In this document: piece by piece, positions 1 through 10,365 of the stretch
How the letters are laid out: the number at the start of each line of letters is the position of its first letter
How positions within the stretch are numbered: the stretch's first letter is position 1
Assembly: GCA_028753945.1 (NCBI GenBank)
Contig: JAPNXP010000004.1
Coordinates: 1,054,001-1,118,000 of the forward strand
Reading direction: 5' to 3'
Origin: Hexactinellida sp. DTS-2022
Lineage: Eukaryota > Porifera > Hexactinellida
DNA: 64,000 bases
The notes under the pieces: generated by a model
The model's database searches: none
The model's input: only the letters and a program-made list of their open reading frames with translations
Told to the model about the DNA's origin: nothing
Position numbers and translations under genes: made by a program

Positions 1-593
1 GCTAATTTGAACAGATAATTTTCTAGATATTAAAGCTTGTCCGTGTATAATAATATACCAACTCCAAATATAAAATACCACTGTACCAGTGGACCCCTAA
101 CTTTGGGATGTGGAGAAGATATTGTTTTGATTGATAATAATTTGATATCAAATAACACAATGTAATGTTAGAAATGTATGGCTAGACAGACAGAACACAA
201 ATAACTGATTATATGCCTGAACTTCCTCTCGACCAATTAGATTACTGTCTCAGTATTCTATAATGCACACTTAACATTTGACAGACACTAAAGATTCAAT
301 TATACTAATTGAATGCTAGCTGCTAATCCATACTGGAACAACCCTCGAATTTGATTGGCTAAAGGTTTTGACACCTTTTGTGATGGAAGATGTGAATATT
401 TTTTTAGATATTGAACTAGTTTGTACATACAGTATTTCCTATCCCCTGTCAAATCTCAAGTTTGTAGCTTTTACCAGTTCCTCAATCAATTCAGAACAAA
501 CACACAAACAAACAAACAAACAAACAAACAAACAAACAAACAAACAAACAAACAAACAAACAAACAAACAAAAACATTGTGATTAAATATACA
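1..593. repeat. Internal part of a MULE-like repeat (copy at 50283-50848)
   Basis: This stretch matches 50283-50848 almost end to end, starting with the shared block around AATTTGAACAGATAATTTTC and ending at the AACATTGTGATT block. In the second copy it lies inside an element with inverted repeats and a 10-bp target duplication, so this is the interior of a dispersed repeat cut by the window edge. A (CAAA)n microsatellite at about 501-572 is much longer here than in the other copy. The short reading frame over the microsatellite is not a gene. Confidence 0.75.
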
Positions 594-1084
594 CTAGCGC
601 GCTTCGCTTGCCAGGTCGCTTCGCGCCAGAACACAACCACACACCAACCGCGAAGCGGTTGGTGTGTGGTTTATATACTCCTAATATAGATTATAAAGCG
701 TAAATAGGCCTAAATAGTCAAATTTAACAATATGAAATTTTAATGATTACGTCATCATGCGATAATTAGTTAGCATAGTGGCGATCTGGTGTGACCAACG
801 TGTCCGCATCATTAATGTGCATGTTCTATTAAATTTTCATATTTTTATCTCCCAGAGTGCGCGAATTATGTGCGATTAAGTGACTTTTCAGGGTTCTCGA
901 AATGTGACAATGACGTCATAACTTTTCGAGGTGTGAGAAATGTTGAGTGGAAACCTCAACTTGTTGGCGGGTGCCAAAAGTTACCCCTATATGCCAAAAA
1001 TCAAATTTGGAAACCGTCCACTTTCTTCAATCAACTCGTAACATATAAACAAATATAGACAGGTTTGTGTTTAATAGTATAGAT

Positions 1085-3743
1085 CATAGCCTACTCTATA
1101 TATGGCCTGACAGTAACCTAGAAAATGTGGACCAAGGATGAAGGAGAAGATGGTAATATTTATCCAACCACAATATTTAATTTCATAAATAATAATCATA
1201 ATCAACCACATTAATTAGAAATATTCTTGAAATATATACAATTATTGATCATATTTTATTCCAAACTCTTCTATTGACGTAAAATCTCATCCTTTTAATT
1301 TCGCTTTGGTATTTTATTCATATTAGCTTCTATTCATGCCTAATTCGTGTTCTGTCCCCGGATGCAAGGGCAACTACAACCCAGATGACCATGTTCCTTG
1401 TGTTCAAGATGCGTCAAAATCCACCAACCCTGAATCATGCCTGGACATACGCTCTTCGTCGCGAGGATATCGGTGACCTGAGGTGGTCTATGTATGTACC
1501 AACCATTTTTAGAAAGAAGACATAGACTACACTTTCCAAGTCCCAAGAGAAGATAGTACTTTTACTGAAGTACCGCGGTCCGCGGGCAAAGCCAAAGCTG
1601 AAGGAAGGCGCTGTACCAAGTTTACTAACTCGCTGCCCAGCATATTTTTTATCCAAACCTTACAAACGGAATCGCTTCTCATACGATGCAAAAGAGGAAG
1701 AATTGATGAACCAAACACTACAACTCAGCTTGAGATCCGAGAGTCAAGAGAAAGAGAAGTTTGTGGTAACTCTCCACAGGACTTGAAAGATAAGTTAACC
1801 TTGATTTATTTACCTTATTGTTGGTTGGTGTGGTTCCGTAATGAAAGTAACATAACGTTTGTTCTCGCTAAAATGGCTGAAAAAATATCTCAGTAGATTT
1901 GTACCTTGAAATCAATGCTTATTTTCCACCTCAGCCTATTTTAATAGACAGAGTATATCCGTTTCCATTGCTGCAATTAGTGACATCCGAGAAATTGAAT
2001 CTGTTTTGCAGGAACTTGCTTTAAAATACAACTCTAGTTCTTATTGTGATTATCCCCTTAAGTTCGGTTGTGCATCCTTTGAAGATGTATGTCAATTATT
2101 TAATTCAGAAAGAACAAGTTTATCCAAGTTAGCTCCTCATTTGACTATGGAGTCATGTTTTCCGTCTAGCATAGAGCGTCAAAATGTAAAACTGGTTTTA
2201 AAAGTCGTTAACTAATTAACAATATCTGCGCTAACTATCCAGAATATAGAAATAATACTCCGGAGTTTGTTGATACCCTTCTTACTGTTTGGAAATTATT
2301 CAACGTTAACACACCATTTAAAGGAATACGTTTGAACGATAGTTTCTCTAGACTTTTTGACTTTTAATGACGAGCGATTTCTATTTTTGACTCAATGTAG
2401 TTTTGGTTAGATGCTTGGCTAACTTTACCAGAAAAAATTGGCAAACTGAGTAAACAAACATACACCAGTTTTAGACATGCTTGTATTACCTTACCACAAA
2501 TTACCAATCATTTGACTCAATCTTGTGGCTTTACATATCTGTTGTCCTCCTTCTACAGACGGATCCCTTGGAACACCATTTTGATCTATACCGTATGATG
2601 TCGGGTTCTAATTATCACATCTCCTATCTTCAAATCCTTGAACCGAGCGTCGACTTAAACTTTCTAGCATAATCAAACATATTTACTGACCAACAAGACA
2701 CTTCCTTTCAATCTATTCAGTCATTTGTTAAGTCATTTTCTTCTCCGTATAGCGTATTCCACTACTGATGGTGAGTTCAATTTGGAGCCATTTCTTGATG
2801 CGATTAATGATTTATCAACAATTGATTGTGGTTCACAGTTGCTTCAATCATTAGCCTTTATTGCAGGCTATTATGTCCATCAGTACCTGAAACAAACAAA
2901 ATCGTGTCATGCCTGTACATATGCTAACAGTTGATAAAGAATTTCTCCTTGATTTAGACCTGGACTCCTAGTATAAACTTCTGCAGCTAACGGACCGTGG
3001 CGGACTTAAATATCCATCTGAGCCAGTTTTAAATTCCATATTTGTTATATGGAAGACCTTTAGTGCCATCGAAAACAATAAAGAGCTGATGGCGAAGCTT
3101 GTAAGTGGACCTTCTAGAAAAATACTAGTTGAACTCACGTTGATGTATTTGGAAGATAGCGATAATCGTGATCCAAGTATTTGGGAGTTTACTTGTATTA
3201 GCTGTGGTGTGTTTAGTTGGAACATCTTATCGAAGCTCGTCTTTACTGCAGCGAATTGCTTTCTTGCAAACATTAACAAAGTTAAGAATAATAACTCGCT
3301 GGTTCTTTCAAAAAGTATAGAAAGCGTAAATTTAAGAAATTCTCTTAATTATGTGTCTACTTATTTGTATTTACCATGATTTGTATTACTCTGTTATTAT
3401 TATTTCTATTATGTAGTTAAGTGTGTCATGTGTCACTGCTAGAGCCAGAGAGAGAAAGAGGAGAGAGGAAAGAAAGCAAATAATTGTGTATTATTTACTG
3501 TATATCAATATAGAAATTGTACTGTTTGTCTTTATTATTACTATTAAATTATGAAAATCCAATCACCTTTCTCATTACAGCTAATACTAATCACGGGCTA
3601 GTACTGCTGAGTTATGTTTACGACCTAGAGACCCATAAAGAACTTAGTAGTTCAATATAGAAAACATTAAAAAATTAAAATTTCCCATCTTCTTGTGCAT
3701 CCCTGGTACATCTACTGTCAGGCCATATATAGAGTAGGCTATG
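1085..3743 (+). mobile_element. P-element/THAP-type DNA transposon
   Basis: The element is bounded by perfect 31-bp inverted repeats at 1085-1115 and 3713-3743 that begin CATAGCCTACTCTATATATG. It is flanked by a TATAGAT direct duplication (1078-1084 and 3744-3750), extendable to 8 bp if the last G is counted in the target. It carries a decayed THAP-type transposase. It sits on the putative 5' terminus of a Helitron-like element, so it is the younger insertion. The CAT start matches the P superfamily. Confidence 0.88.
1336..3379 (+). pseudogene. THAP-domain P-type transposase, decayed
   Basis: The P superfamily transposase cuts and pastes its own element in the nucleus. The ATG at 1336 opens a THAP zinc-finger start with the C-x4-C pattern (SCSVPGC) and a later PYKRNRFSYDAKEEE stretch. 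Frame then shifts repeatedly. Recognisable pieces follow: 2006-2215 (LKYNSSSYCDYPLKFG), the region after 2220 (FKGIRLNDSFSRLF), about 2480-2670 (QTDPLEHHFDLYRMMSGSN, the late RNase H-like segment typical of THAP9/P transposases), 2725-2934 and 3089-3379. Several stops and frameshifts mean no full protein is possible. The pieces keep transposase order, so this is one ancient gene and not several small ones. Confidence 0.85.
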
Positions 3744-3754
3744 TATAGATATGT

Positions 3755-4145
3755 TATATCGATTTTGTCAAATAGTCGATTTTACAAAATCAACATCTAA
3801 AATGTCTATTTTGTAAAATCAACATACAAACTTAAGTTTAATTTGTAAAATAGTTGATTTTGTAAAATCGACATTTTAAATTAGTTGATTTTATAAAATC
3901 AACATTTTAAATTAGTTGATTTTGTAAAATCGACATTTCAAAATGTCGATTTTACAAAATCAACATATTTTAGTGGTTGATTTTGTAAAATCGACATTCT
4001 GAAATGTCGATTTTACAAAATCAACATTTCAGAATGTCGATTTTACAAAATCAACTAATTAGAAATGTCGATTTTACAAAATAAACTAATAAAGAATGTC
4101 GATTTTACAAAATCAACTAATAAAAAATGTTGATTTTATAAAAAT
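3755..4145. repeat. Palindromic satellite, unit about 21 bp
   Basis: The palindrome TTGATTTTGTAAAATCGACA and variants repeats about 18 times, alternating with short spacers such as TTTAAATTAG or TTCAGAA. Each unit is its own reverse complement, so a transcript would fold into many short hairpins. A shorter array of the same unit is at 10096-10208, again next to a Helitron-like 3' segment. Confidence 0.85.
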
Positions 4146-4267
4146 CACCCTGGAATATTTTTTCATTCTAGTAAAAAAATTTCATTTTGCTAAATTTTTT
4201 CTTCATACAAGTCGGTATATACTTGGATGAAGCGAATTCTGAACAAAATACAATAAAACTAAGCAGG

Positions 4268-4452
4268 GTTTCATCCAGGCGTATGCGGCGCGCCTGGAGG
4301 CGCGTAAATTTGGAAGGAAACATTTCTAGGCGCGCGAAAATCGAGAGATGCTTCCATAGACGTAATACAAAATGAGTAATTTAGGCGCGTGTGAGCGAGC
4401 TCAAACTAAATCTAGGCGCGCGGGAAATTTTGTCTGGATGAAAGCCTGAAAC
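4268..4452. mobile_element. MITE, GGCTTTCATCCAG family (copy 1)
   Basis: Ends are GTTTCATCCAGGCG and GTCTGGATGAAAGCC, inverted relative to each other. The interior has several AGGCGCGC-type motifs and a CGAGAGATGCTTCCATAGAC block. Related copies are at 16361-16484 and 30118-30335. No coding capacity. Confidence 0.7.
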
Positions 4453-4513
4453 TAAGGCTTATCCGAGTAATATAGCCAAAGTCGAACACAGGCTAGTGTT
4501 TTAATAGTATAGA

Positions 4514-4870
4514 TATATAAGATAGACTAAATATAGCCTTTCTAAACTTGAGTAGATCTATTAATTTATTGGGTTGTCAATAAATTCCAAATCTACTCAA
4601 CTTTTCAATAAATTCACAAATCTACTCAACTTTTCGAGATTAATATAGTACATATTCAAAATTGGAAATACAATTATCCTAAGAGAAAATTCCAAAAATA
4701 CTCAAGTTTTTTCAAAATTTCCAAATATACTCAACTTTTACTTACACTCAAATATAAAACTAGATCTTTCCGAATCAACTCAAGTTTTTCAAAATAATTC
4801 CAATTCTACTCAAGTTATTCAAAATAATTCAATTCTGCTCAAGATTTTTAGAATTTAGTGAACTTTTAAT
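4514..4870. repeat. Fragment of the MULE-like CTCAAGTTTT element end
   Basis: 4514-4560 continues the host sequence found at 50849-50895. From about 4683 the repeat reads AGAAAATTCCAAAAATACTC onward, the terminal block of the 49816-51131 element in opposite orientation. It contains tandem ATTCCAAATNTACTCAAGTT units. The copy appears rearranged or truncated. Confidence 0.6.
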
Positions 4871-4898
4871 TTAGTGAACCTTTGTTACGAATTGATTA

Positions 4899-5114
4899 AT
4901 GGCTGTTTCTAATCCATTGGGAGATCGGAAAGATAACTACGAGTTAGAATTGAGTCGAGTGAGAGATAAAATCAAAACTAAATTTATTGAATTAATTGAT
5001 TGTATGAAAGCAAGAGAAAGTGAGCTGTTGAGAGAGCTGGATAATATTCTAGCATCTTATCTCTCTAATAGAAGCGAATTGGAGAAAGTTAAGGAGACTC
5101 AAAGTAATATATAG
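4899..5114 (+). pseudogene. N-terminal coiled-coil fragment of an NHL-repeat protein
   Basis: A 71-codon fragment beginning MAVSNPLGDRKDN, with a charged helical stretch (RDKIKTKFIELIDCMKARES) expected to form the coiled coil that precedes NHL propellers in TRIM/NHL-type proteins. It is cut at 5103 by an inverted-repeat element. The same coding stretch appears again from 5957, so part of the gene was duplicated on both sides of the insertion. No NHL repeats remain in this piece. Confidence 0.6.
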
Positions 5115-5957
5115 CCAGTTTTTATTGGATGTCTCTACAAAGTTATTCAGAACGCTCCAAAATTTTTATCCTCATGACTGGAAGCCCATAAAAAGTCCTC
5201 AAAATTTTTTTCTAGGAGATTCTATGGTATATTCTTGTCAGGTAAGGTCAAAACGTCCCAAAATTCGTCTGAAATTAGGACAAAAGGACACGAATCCACG
5301 TGTCGCCGGTAATTTGTAACGGGTATAAATACATTTTTTATATACTAGTAATCCTGGTAAAGCCGTATAAAATCAGCAACTGTCAGTATCCGGAAGTTAG
5401 AACTAAGCTCTAAGGAAGATATACTTTTGCTTACGTCATAAAATTGTGCCACATGACACTTCCATATATGGTATACAAAATCATAGAATTTAAAGCTTCA
5501 GGTATGTAGTCCCAGTTTGTTGCCCAGTGAATTTGTCTTGATAAATAGACATCGTTACATGGTTAGAGCTAGTCGCCACGACTTCTCATTCGTGAGATAA
5601 TTAATTGCTCCGTCATCAAAAGTGGCGCATCCATATGACCATATATGGTCAAAAAATTAAAATTTTCAGAATTTCGAATTTTCGAGTGTCAACAGTTTAG
5701 AGCCATTCTAATAGGTCTAAATGCAAATTTGCTAAGGAATATGATTGAATTTTACGTACTTATAGATGATGGCCCATTTTTTGCCCCCTCCAGGGGTTGG
5801 ATTTACGACGTTTTGATCTATCCTGACAAGAATATACCATAGAATCTTCCAGAGTAAATTCTGAATGACTTTTTATGGACTTCCAGTCACGTCCATAAAG
5901 AAATTGGAGTGTTCTGAATAACTTGTAGAGATATACAATAGAAACTGGCCATATATT
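5103..5957. mobile_element. Inverted-repeat element inside the NHL locus
   Basis: Left end 5103-5180 and right end 5880-5957 are inverted copies (left GCCAGTTTTTATTGG, right CAATAGAAACTGGCC), with homology continuing inward through the TTATTCAGAACRCTCCAA block and the TCTATGGTATATTCTTGTCA block. About 855 bp with no recognisable transposase. The flanks read GTAATATAT and ATATATTAC, which may be part of the terminal repeat. Superfamily unassigned. Confidence 0.65.
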
Positions 5958-7141
5958 ACGAGTTAGAATTGAGTCGAGTGAGAGATAAAATCAAAACTAA
6001 ATTTATTGAATTAATTGATTGCATGAAAGCAAGAGAAAGTGAGCTGTTGAGAGAGTTGGATAATATTCTAGCTTCTTATCTCTCTTATTGAAGCAAATTA
6101 GAGAAAGATAATGAAAAAAATATTCTTTGGAGAAAATGAATCGACTTAATGAAGAGGAATTAACCACATCTCCTATTATCTGTTTTCAGGAGAATATTGT
6201 TGGACAAATTGTAAAAGAACTTGCTTCAATTAATACTCCAATAGAACCTAAAATTGTTAGTTTTGAGTGTGACAGCAACAAAATGTTAGCTGAATTGAAC
6301 AAGTTGGGTAAGTTGGTAGAGAAAGTGAGAATTGGAATTGACTATAAAAGCAAGAAACAACCTCTAGTAAGTATTTGCGAGAGAGGAAAGGGAATGGAAC
6401 AACTTTACTATCCACTAGGTGTAACAGTTGATAATAAAACAGGAAATATTTACATAGCAGATCAATATAATAACTGTCAACTGTGTGAAAGTATTCTTTA
6501 ACACTGGTGACAATGAAGATGAAGGAAAGATGTACCAACCGAGAGGTGTAGCAATTTGTGGAGATAAAATTCTTATTTCTCAAGGTAAGCACAGTATTCT
6601 CAATTATCAATTCATTGGGAAGTTTGTTTCTAGAATCGGTTAACTAGGGAAGAGCAGAGTTAGAATTTAACTATCTCTTTATTCTAACAATTGATGAGTG
6701 TAATGGAGACATTTACATTTGTGATCGTAATAATAATTGTATTCAGATACTCAATAGTGATTTCTCTTTCAAGTCTCAGTTTGGTAAAGATCACTCAAAT
6801 ACCCGCTTGATGTTAAACACTCAAAAGAATACATTTATGTCTTGATGTATCTAATCCTTGTCTCCATCTCTACAGCTATAATCACATTCTACAGAAGACT
6901 GTTATATCTCGAGGCCAAGGAATGGAAATTATTTTTTCATATTTCTTCTTCATTGACCAAACAGATAATATTGTCATTTCAGATCGTTGTTCTAACTAAC
7001 TCTATTAATATTTTCAATACTGAATTCCAATTGGTTCATAAGATAGTCGTGTCTTTTTATCCTATGAGAATTACAGTTGACAACAGAGGACGAATTATTG
7101 TCGTGTGTCAAACTGAAAAGAACTGTCTACAGATATATTGA
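5957..7141 (+). pseudogene. NHL-repeat protein, decayed copy
   Basis: NHL repeats form a beta-propeller that binds protein or RNA. The copy starts with the same coiled-coil segment as 4899 and hits an in-frame stop near 6088. It continues in a 124-codon frame at 6127-6501 with the first NHL blade (YYPLGVTVDNKTGNIYIADQ). Further blades follow in other frames: MYQPRGVAICGDKILISQG near 6530, LTIDECNGDIYICDRNNN near 6690, VISRGQGMEIIF near 6895 and FYPMRITVDNRGRIIVVCQ near 7050, then a stop at 7141. At least four frame changes separate them. The family appears expanded in demosponges (from memory, not checked). Not likely to be expressed as a protein. Confidence 0.75.
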
Positions 7142-7766
7142 ATTTGTAATAAATCCCTGACTTTCTTTTTTTATACTGGATACCTATTTTAATATGTGTT
7201 TTTTTTTTTCATAATAATTGGGATTGCTGTAGATTTACCAACACTTTGGGGTTATACTTTTCATAACTCTAAGAATACTTGTAATATTATCACTTGGGAA
7301 TTAGTAGGTTCGATTCGCCATGTTATTTACACTTTCAATGCCTCAATTACCAATATTTTCTGTGGGTGGGGGACAAATCAGTTATTATTTTTTTAATATT
7401 TAATATTATTTCTGAGTACTTCAATCTTTGTTCACAGGTTTTGCCATAAACTGAATCCTGGCATAAAACTCGAATCTGCGAAATTCAAAAGCATACTAGC
7501 ACATTAATATAATCACAAACATAAATATTTCCATCCGAATAGTCAATAATAGTTAAGACTATTAGGCCAATTAAATTATAATCTTCCTTTTCCCTGTTTA
7601 CCTATTTTAGAAATAAACATCCTATCGAGTTGATAATTCAGAATACAATGGTTACCTTTGTGAAATGAGAATTCTGTTTCCACAAATGGGTACGCTTAAT
7701 GGTAAGTACATCTTTCCTTCTACTTCATTGTCTCCGAATTGAACAAATCACTATTTTAAAAGTATA
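7142..7766. other. AT-rich stretch, no gene seen
   Basis: I see no coding or repeat signature except weak NHL-gene 3' debris. A GGTTCGATTCGCC string at 7307 resembles a tRNA B box, but no cloverleaf can be formed around it. Confidence 0.5.
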
Positions 7767-7982
7767 TCTATATTATTAAAACTCGATTAGTGTTCGTTTA
7801 AAATGAGATAGAGAATAACTTTCAAATGTTATAATAGGTAAACAAGTGTGCTAACTATGACAAGTATTACTAACTAGTATATAATCAATGGTTTAGTGGG
7901 TAATAAGGTCGCGTAGCGTCCGTCAACTTGATGTGCGCAGCACCGATCAATCATAAAGCGACGGATATAGACAAAGGACTCG
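7767..7982 (+). mobile_element. Helitron-like non-autonomous element, family 2, short copy
   Basis: It starts TCTATATTATTAAAACTCG after an A and ends GGACTCG before a T, an A^T insertion. Near the 3' end are short palindromes around GTGCGCAGCACC and AAAGCG. The same start and end blocks occur in the larger copy at 22235-23255 and a worn copy at 46288-46875. It lacks the long internal tandem units of the 22-kb copy. The terminal CTCG deviates from the usual CTRR. Confidence 0.6.
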
Positions 7983-8067
7983 TATATATAATTTATACTT
8001 AGACAGAATAATTTTGTTTTTGAGATTATTACACATTCTTATTTATGCTTTTTCTTGTAGGCTATCG

Positions 8068-8425
8068 AATTCTGACTAGAACGAAATACAAATGACTGTT
8101 AAATACTCTCACACAGTTTCACAAAATCTGAAATATAAATATTTCCTGTTTTATTATCAACAGTTACACCACGTGGCAAATAAACTTGTCCCATTCACAG
8201 TCACTCACGAGATTCTTGCTTTTACAGCCAATATAACTTCTCACTTTTAACGGAAGTTCAATGGATTTGGATAAAGTTATAATATTATGTTATAACTAAG
8301 TATTCCTATACATCATTGTACTGTAAGTTAAACACAGAAAATAAATTCAATTAAGACTCCGATAAAACCTAAACTGTTTAGTTTTGAGGTTTGTTAGCTG
8401 AATTGAACAAGTTGGGAATAAGCAA
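8068..8425. pseudogene. Scrambled NHL-gene fragments
   Basis: On the minus strand, 8260-8080 reads as the start of an NHL blade (TVDNKTGNIY in rough frame, preceded by a KSKN block). On the plus strand, 8350-8420 matches the linker seen at 6230-6310 (TPIKPKLFSFE followed by LNKLG in broken frame). The two pieces are in opposite orientations, so the copy was inverted as well as decayed. Confidence 0.5.
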
Positions 8426-8565
8426 ATTTCGTTATAAAATTAAAATGGAGTAAATTAACTCATTATCCAAGTGGGAATATCGTTTATTAAAACCGCGTAT
8501 TTGGTATAAGGGGCCGTTAAAACGTTATATAACGCATACAATTGTGACACACCACACTTTATGTA

Positions 8566-8727
8566 CAGTATACTCTCGTTAATACGAACCGGGTTAATAC
8601 GAACACTATTTCAGTCCCCTTCAAAGCATTTCAATACAAATTATATTGGGTAACTTATACGAATTCCGGATAAGGCGAACACATTTTAACGTTCCCCTGG
8701 TGTTCGTACTAACACTAACGAGGATCT
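8566..8727. mobile_element. pogo/mariner-like MITE with TACGAAC ends
   Basis: It begins CAGTATACTCTCGTTAATAC after TA and ends with an inverted, mutated match (CTAACGAGGATCTA). The interior repeats the AATACGAACxxG motif. It belongs to the group of TA-flanked MITEs listed elsewhere in the window. Confidence 0.6.
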
Positions 8728-8886
8728 AATGCAGTGGCTCCCACAGGGGAATGCAGCATACGCACATGCGTATAGAAATTTAACTGGGTAATTTACCATT
8801 TCCATAGCCTAGTAAGCTGTGCCATTTCATATTTTACTTGCAGTTCACTGTAATTCTCGCACACAATTAAAAAAAATATTATACCC

Positions 8887-9112
8887 AATATTGTGAATGT
8901 TGTGCTACCCCAACATTCACAATGTCCTTAGGGTGTTGCTTTGCATGCCAGTATCCACAGCAACAGATGATCGTGCGTCCATCACATTACGCAGGTTGAA
9001 AACCTACCTGAGAAGTACGATGAGCCACGAGCGACTCACGGGTCTTGTACTAATGCACGTGCATCGAGATATCCCGATCGATATTAGGAGTGATAACAAT
9101 GCATTAATTTGA
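8887..9112 (+). pseudogene. hAT transposase C-terminal (dimerisation) fragment
   Basis: The frame 8897-9112 contains MPVSTATDDRASITLRRLKT followed by YLRSTMSHERLTGLVLMHVH. This is the conserved hAT dimerisation region, normally PVSTATNERSFSTLRRLKTY. The Asn-Glu at its core is Asp-Asp here and a serine is lost. The zinc-finger and catalytic parts are absent. A 14-bp hairpin (ATTGTGAATGTTG and its complement, 8889-8924) lies at the 5' edge. A dead remnant. Confidence 0.8.
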
Positions 9113-9117
9113 TGCAT

Positions 9118-9778
9118 CTGGAAATCTGCGGATTGGATTACTCTCAAACAAACAATAATTAAGACCACTGTAATCAGTTTCCCTTTAAGCCAAGTTATGG
9201 CCACATTCGACCGACCTCGTGCCTCTTCATCAACCGATAAATTCAGAAATTCAGAAAACGGAAATACTCCGGCTGGAGAATACGATACTTTTTCAACACA
9301 TAAATACAATATAACTTCGGTATCACGAAAAATCTCTAAGACGAGCGCCTATACTAAGATTCCAGGTAAATGGTCTTGCTTTCGATTTTGAGGGTTGCAA
9401 AATACATTATGGAAGTCATTTTGAGTGGCTGCAGAGTCGATTTGACCGCCGCTGGCAGGTCAAATTGGCGTTAAGGCCGAACGCTGAAAAGGCTTAGGGG
9501 GAACGTTGACTGTAATGCACAATCATGCTAATAACTAGTATAGTGCTATTATTGTATAACTAATCAATGTTCATTATTATTGCATTGTGTTATTTGTACA
9601 ACGAGCACTTCACTCTTGCGCTTCGCGACGGATCACTCCCTCACAAAGTCGCTTCGCAACCTTTGTTCATTCGTGTTAGACACTACGCAAAACAATTAAT
9701 TAATAGCTCAATAATTCATCAAAGTGGAAAACATAGAGAAAACTATAGTTTAGTTGAACTAAGAATTTTACGAACACT
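9118..9778. other. Unassigned, with small GC-rich hairpin remnants
   Basis: No credible gene. About 9600-9665 has GCGCTTCGCGAC and GTCGCTTCGCAAC blocks like the subterminal palindromes of the Helitron-like families. 9497-9512 ends in GTTGACTGTA, like a TA-MITE end. The 64-codon frame at 9197 has no known domain and odd composition, and I do not call it. Confidence 0.45.
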
Positions 9779-9779
9779 A

Positions 9780-10091
9780 ATACCTGCCAACCTATTTGAG
9801 TCATATCCCTGTACGGAGCTCCAATTTTCCCCTGTACATTGGTAAATCCATGTACCGAATTTTTTTGTCTCGCTCATGTAGGGAAACACTAAACGCTTAA
9901 TTAGGAATTGATACTTTTAAAAAATGCTACATTTTGAGAGTAAAGACATTTTAGGGTGTATTTGACTTACTTTCATTAATTTTGTCCCGACTTAAAATCT
10001 CTGTACAAATGTAATAATTCCCTGTACAGAACAGCTAAATGGTTAAAATACCTGTACTGTACAGGGAATCCCTGTACGGTTGCCAGGTATG
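9780..10091. mobile_element. ATACCTGCCAAC-family element (worn copy)
   Basis: Ends are ATACCTGCCAACCTATTTG and GGTTGCCAGGTAT. The interior repeats CCCTGTAC and its complement many times. Other copies are at 60764-61155 and 63105-63511. No coding potential. Confidence 0.7.
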
Positions 10092-10092
10092 A

Positions 10093-10365
10093 GTTACACT
10101 ACATTGATTTTGTAAAATCGACTTTTCAGAGTGATCAACTATTTTACAAATTAAACTTAAGTTTGCATATGTTGATTTTGTAAAATCAACATTTGACAAA
10201 ATCGACATAACATATATATTTGTTCGTATGTTCCGAGTTAATTGAAGAAATTGGACGATTTCCAAATCTGATTTTTGGCGCACTTTGCCGCCCGACAACA
10301 AGTTTAGACTTTCACTGTGTGTGGTTGTGTTCTGCCGCCAAGCGACCTAGAAAGCGATTCGCTAG
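10093..10365 (+). mobile_element. Palindromic satellite plus Helitron-like 3' segment
   Basis: 10096-10208 is the TTGATTTTGTAAAATCRAC satellite. 10210-10365 matches both ends of the 48473-48980 element with the middle deleted and finishes at CTAG (10362-10365) before T. The satellite therefore probably belongs to the same mobile unit, as it does at 3755-4145. Confidence 0.65.

Larger units (their letters stand above)
594..4513 (-). mobile_element. Helitron-like element, interrupted by a P/THAP transposon
   Basis: Read on the minus strand, the element ends in GCGCGCTAG followed by T (594). Its start TCTATACTATTAAAACAC is preceded by A at 4513/4514. An A^T insertion site with 5'-TC and CTAG-3' ends is the Helitron hallmark. 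The flanks rejoin as the uninterrupted sequence seen near 50846 (GTGATTTAATATATAAGATAG), apart from a small TA-repeat difference. A second start-like motif at 1083 suggests either a shorter 490-bp element (594-1083) or two superimposed insertions. 594-1083 is about the same as 48473-48980. No Rep/helicase is present, so it is non-autonomous. Confidence 0.7.

Noticed and set aside
3089..3379. 96-codon frame that could be a small gene
   Set aside because: Aligns in order as the late part of the P-type transposase remnant.
7291..7330. Possible tRNA gene (GGTTCGATTCGCC B box)
   Set aside because: No A box at proper spacing and no acceptor stem.
9197..9391. 64-codon frame beginning MATFDRPRASSS
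   Set aside because: No recognisable domain, low-complexity start and no splice partners; left uncalled.
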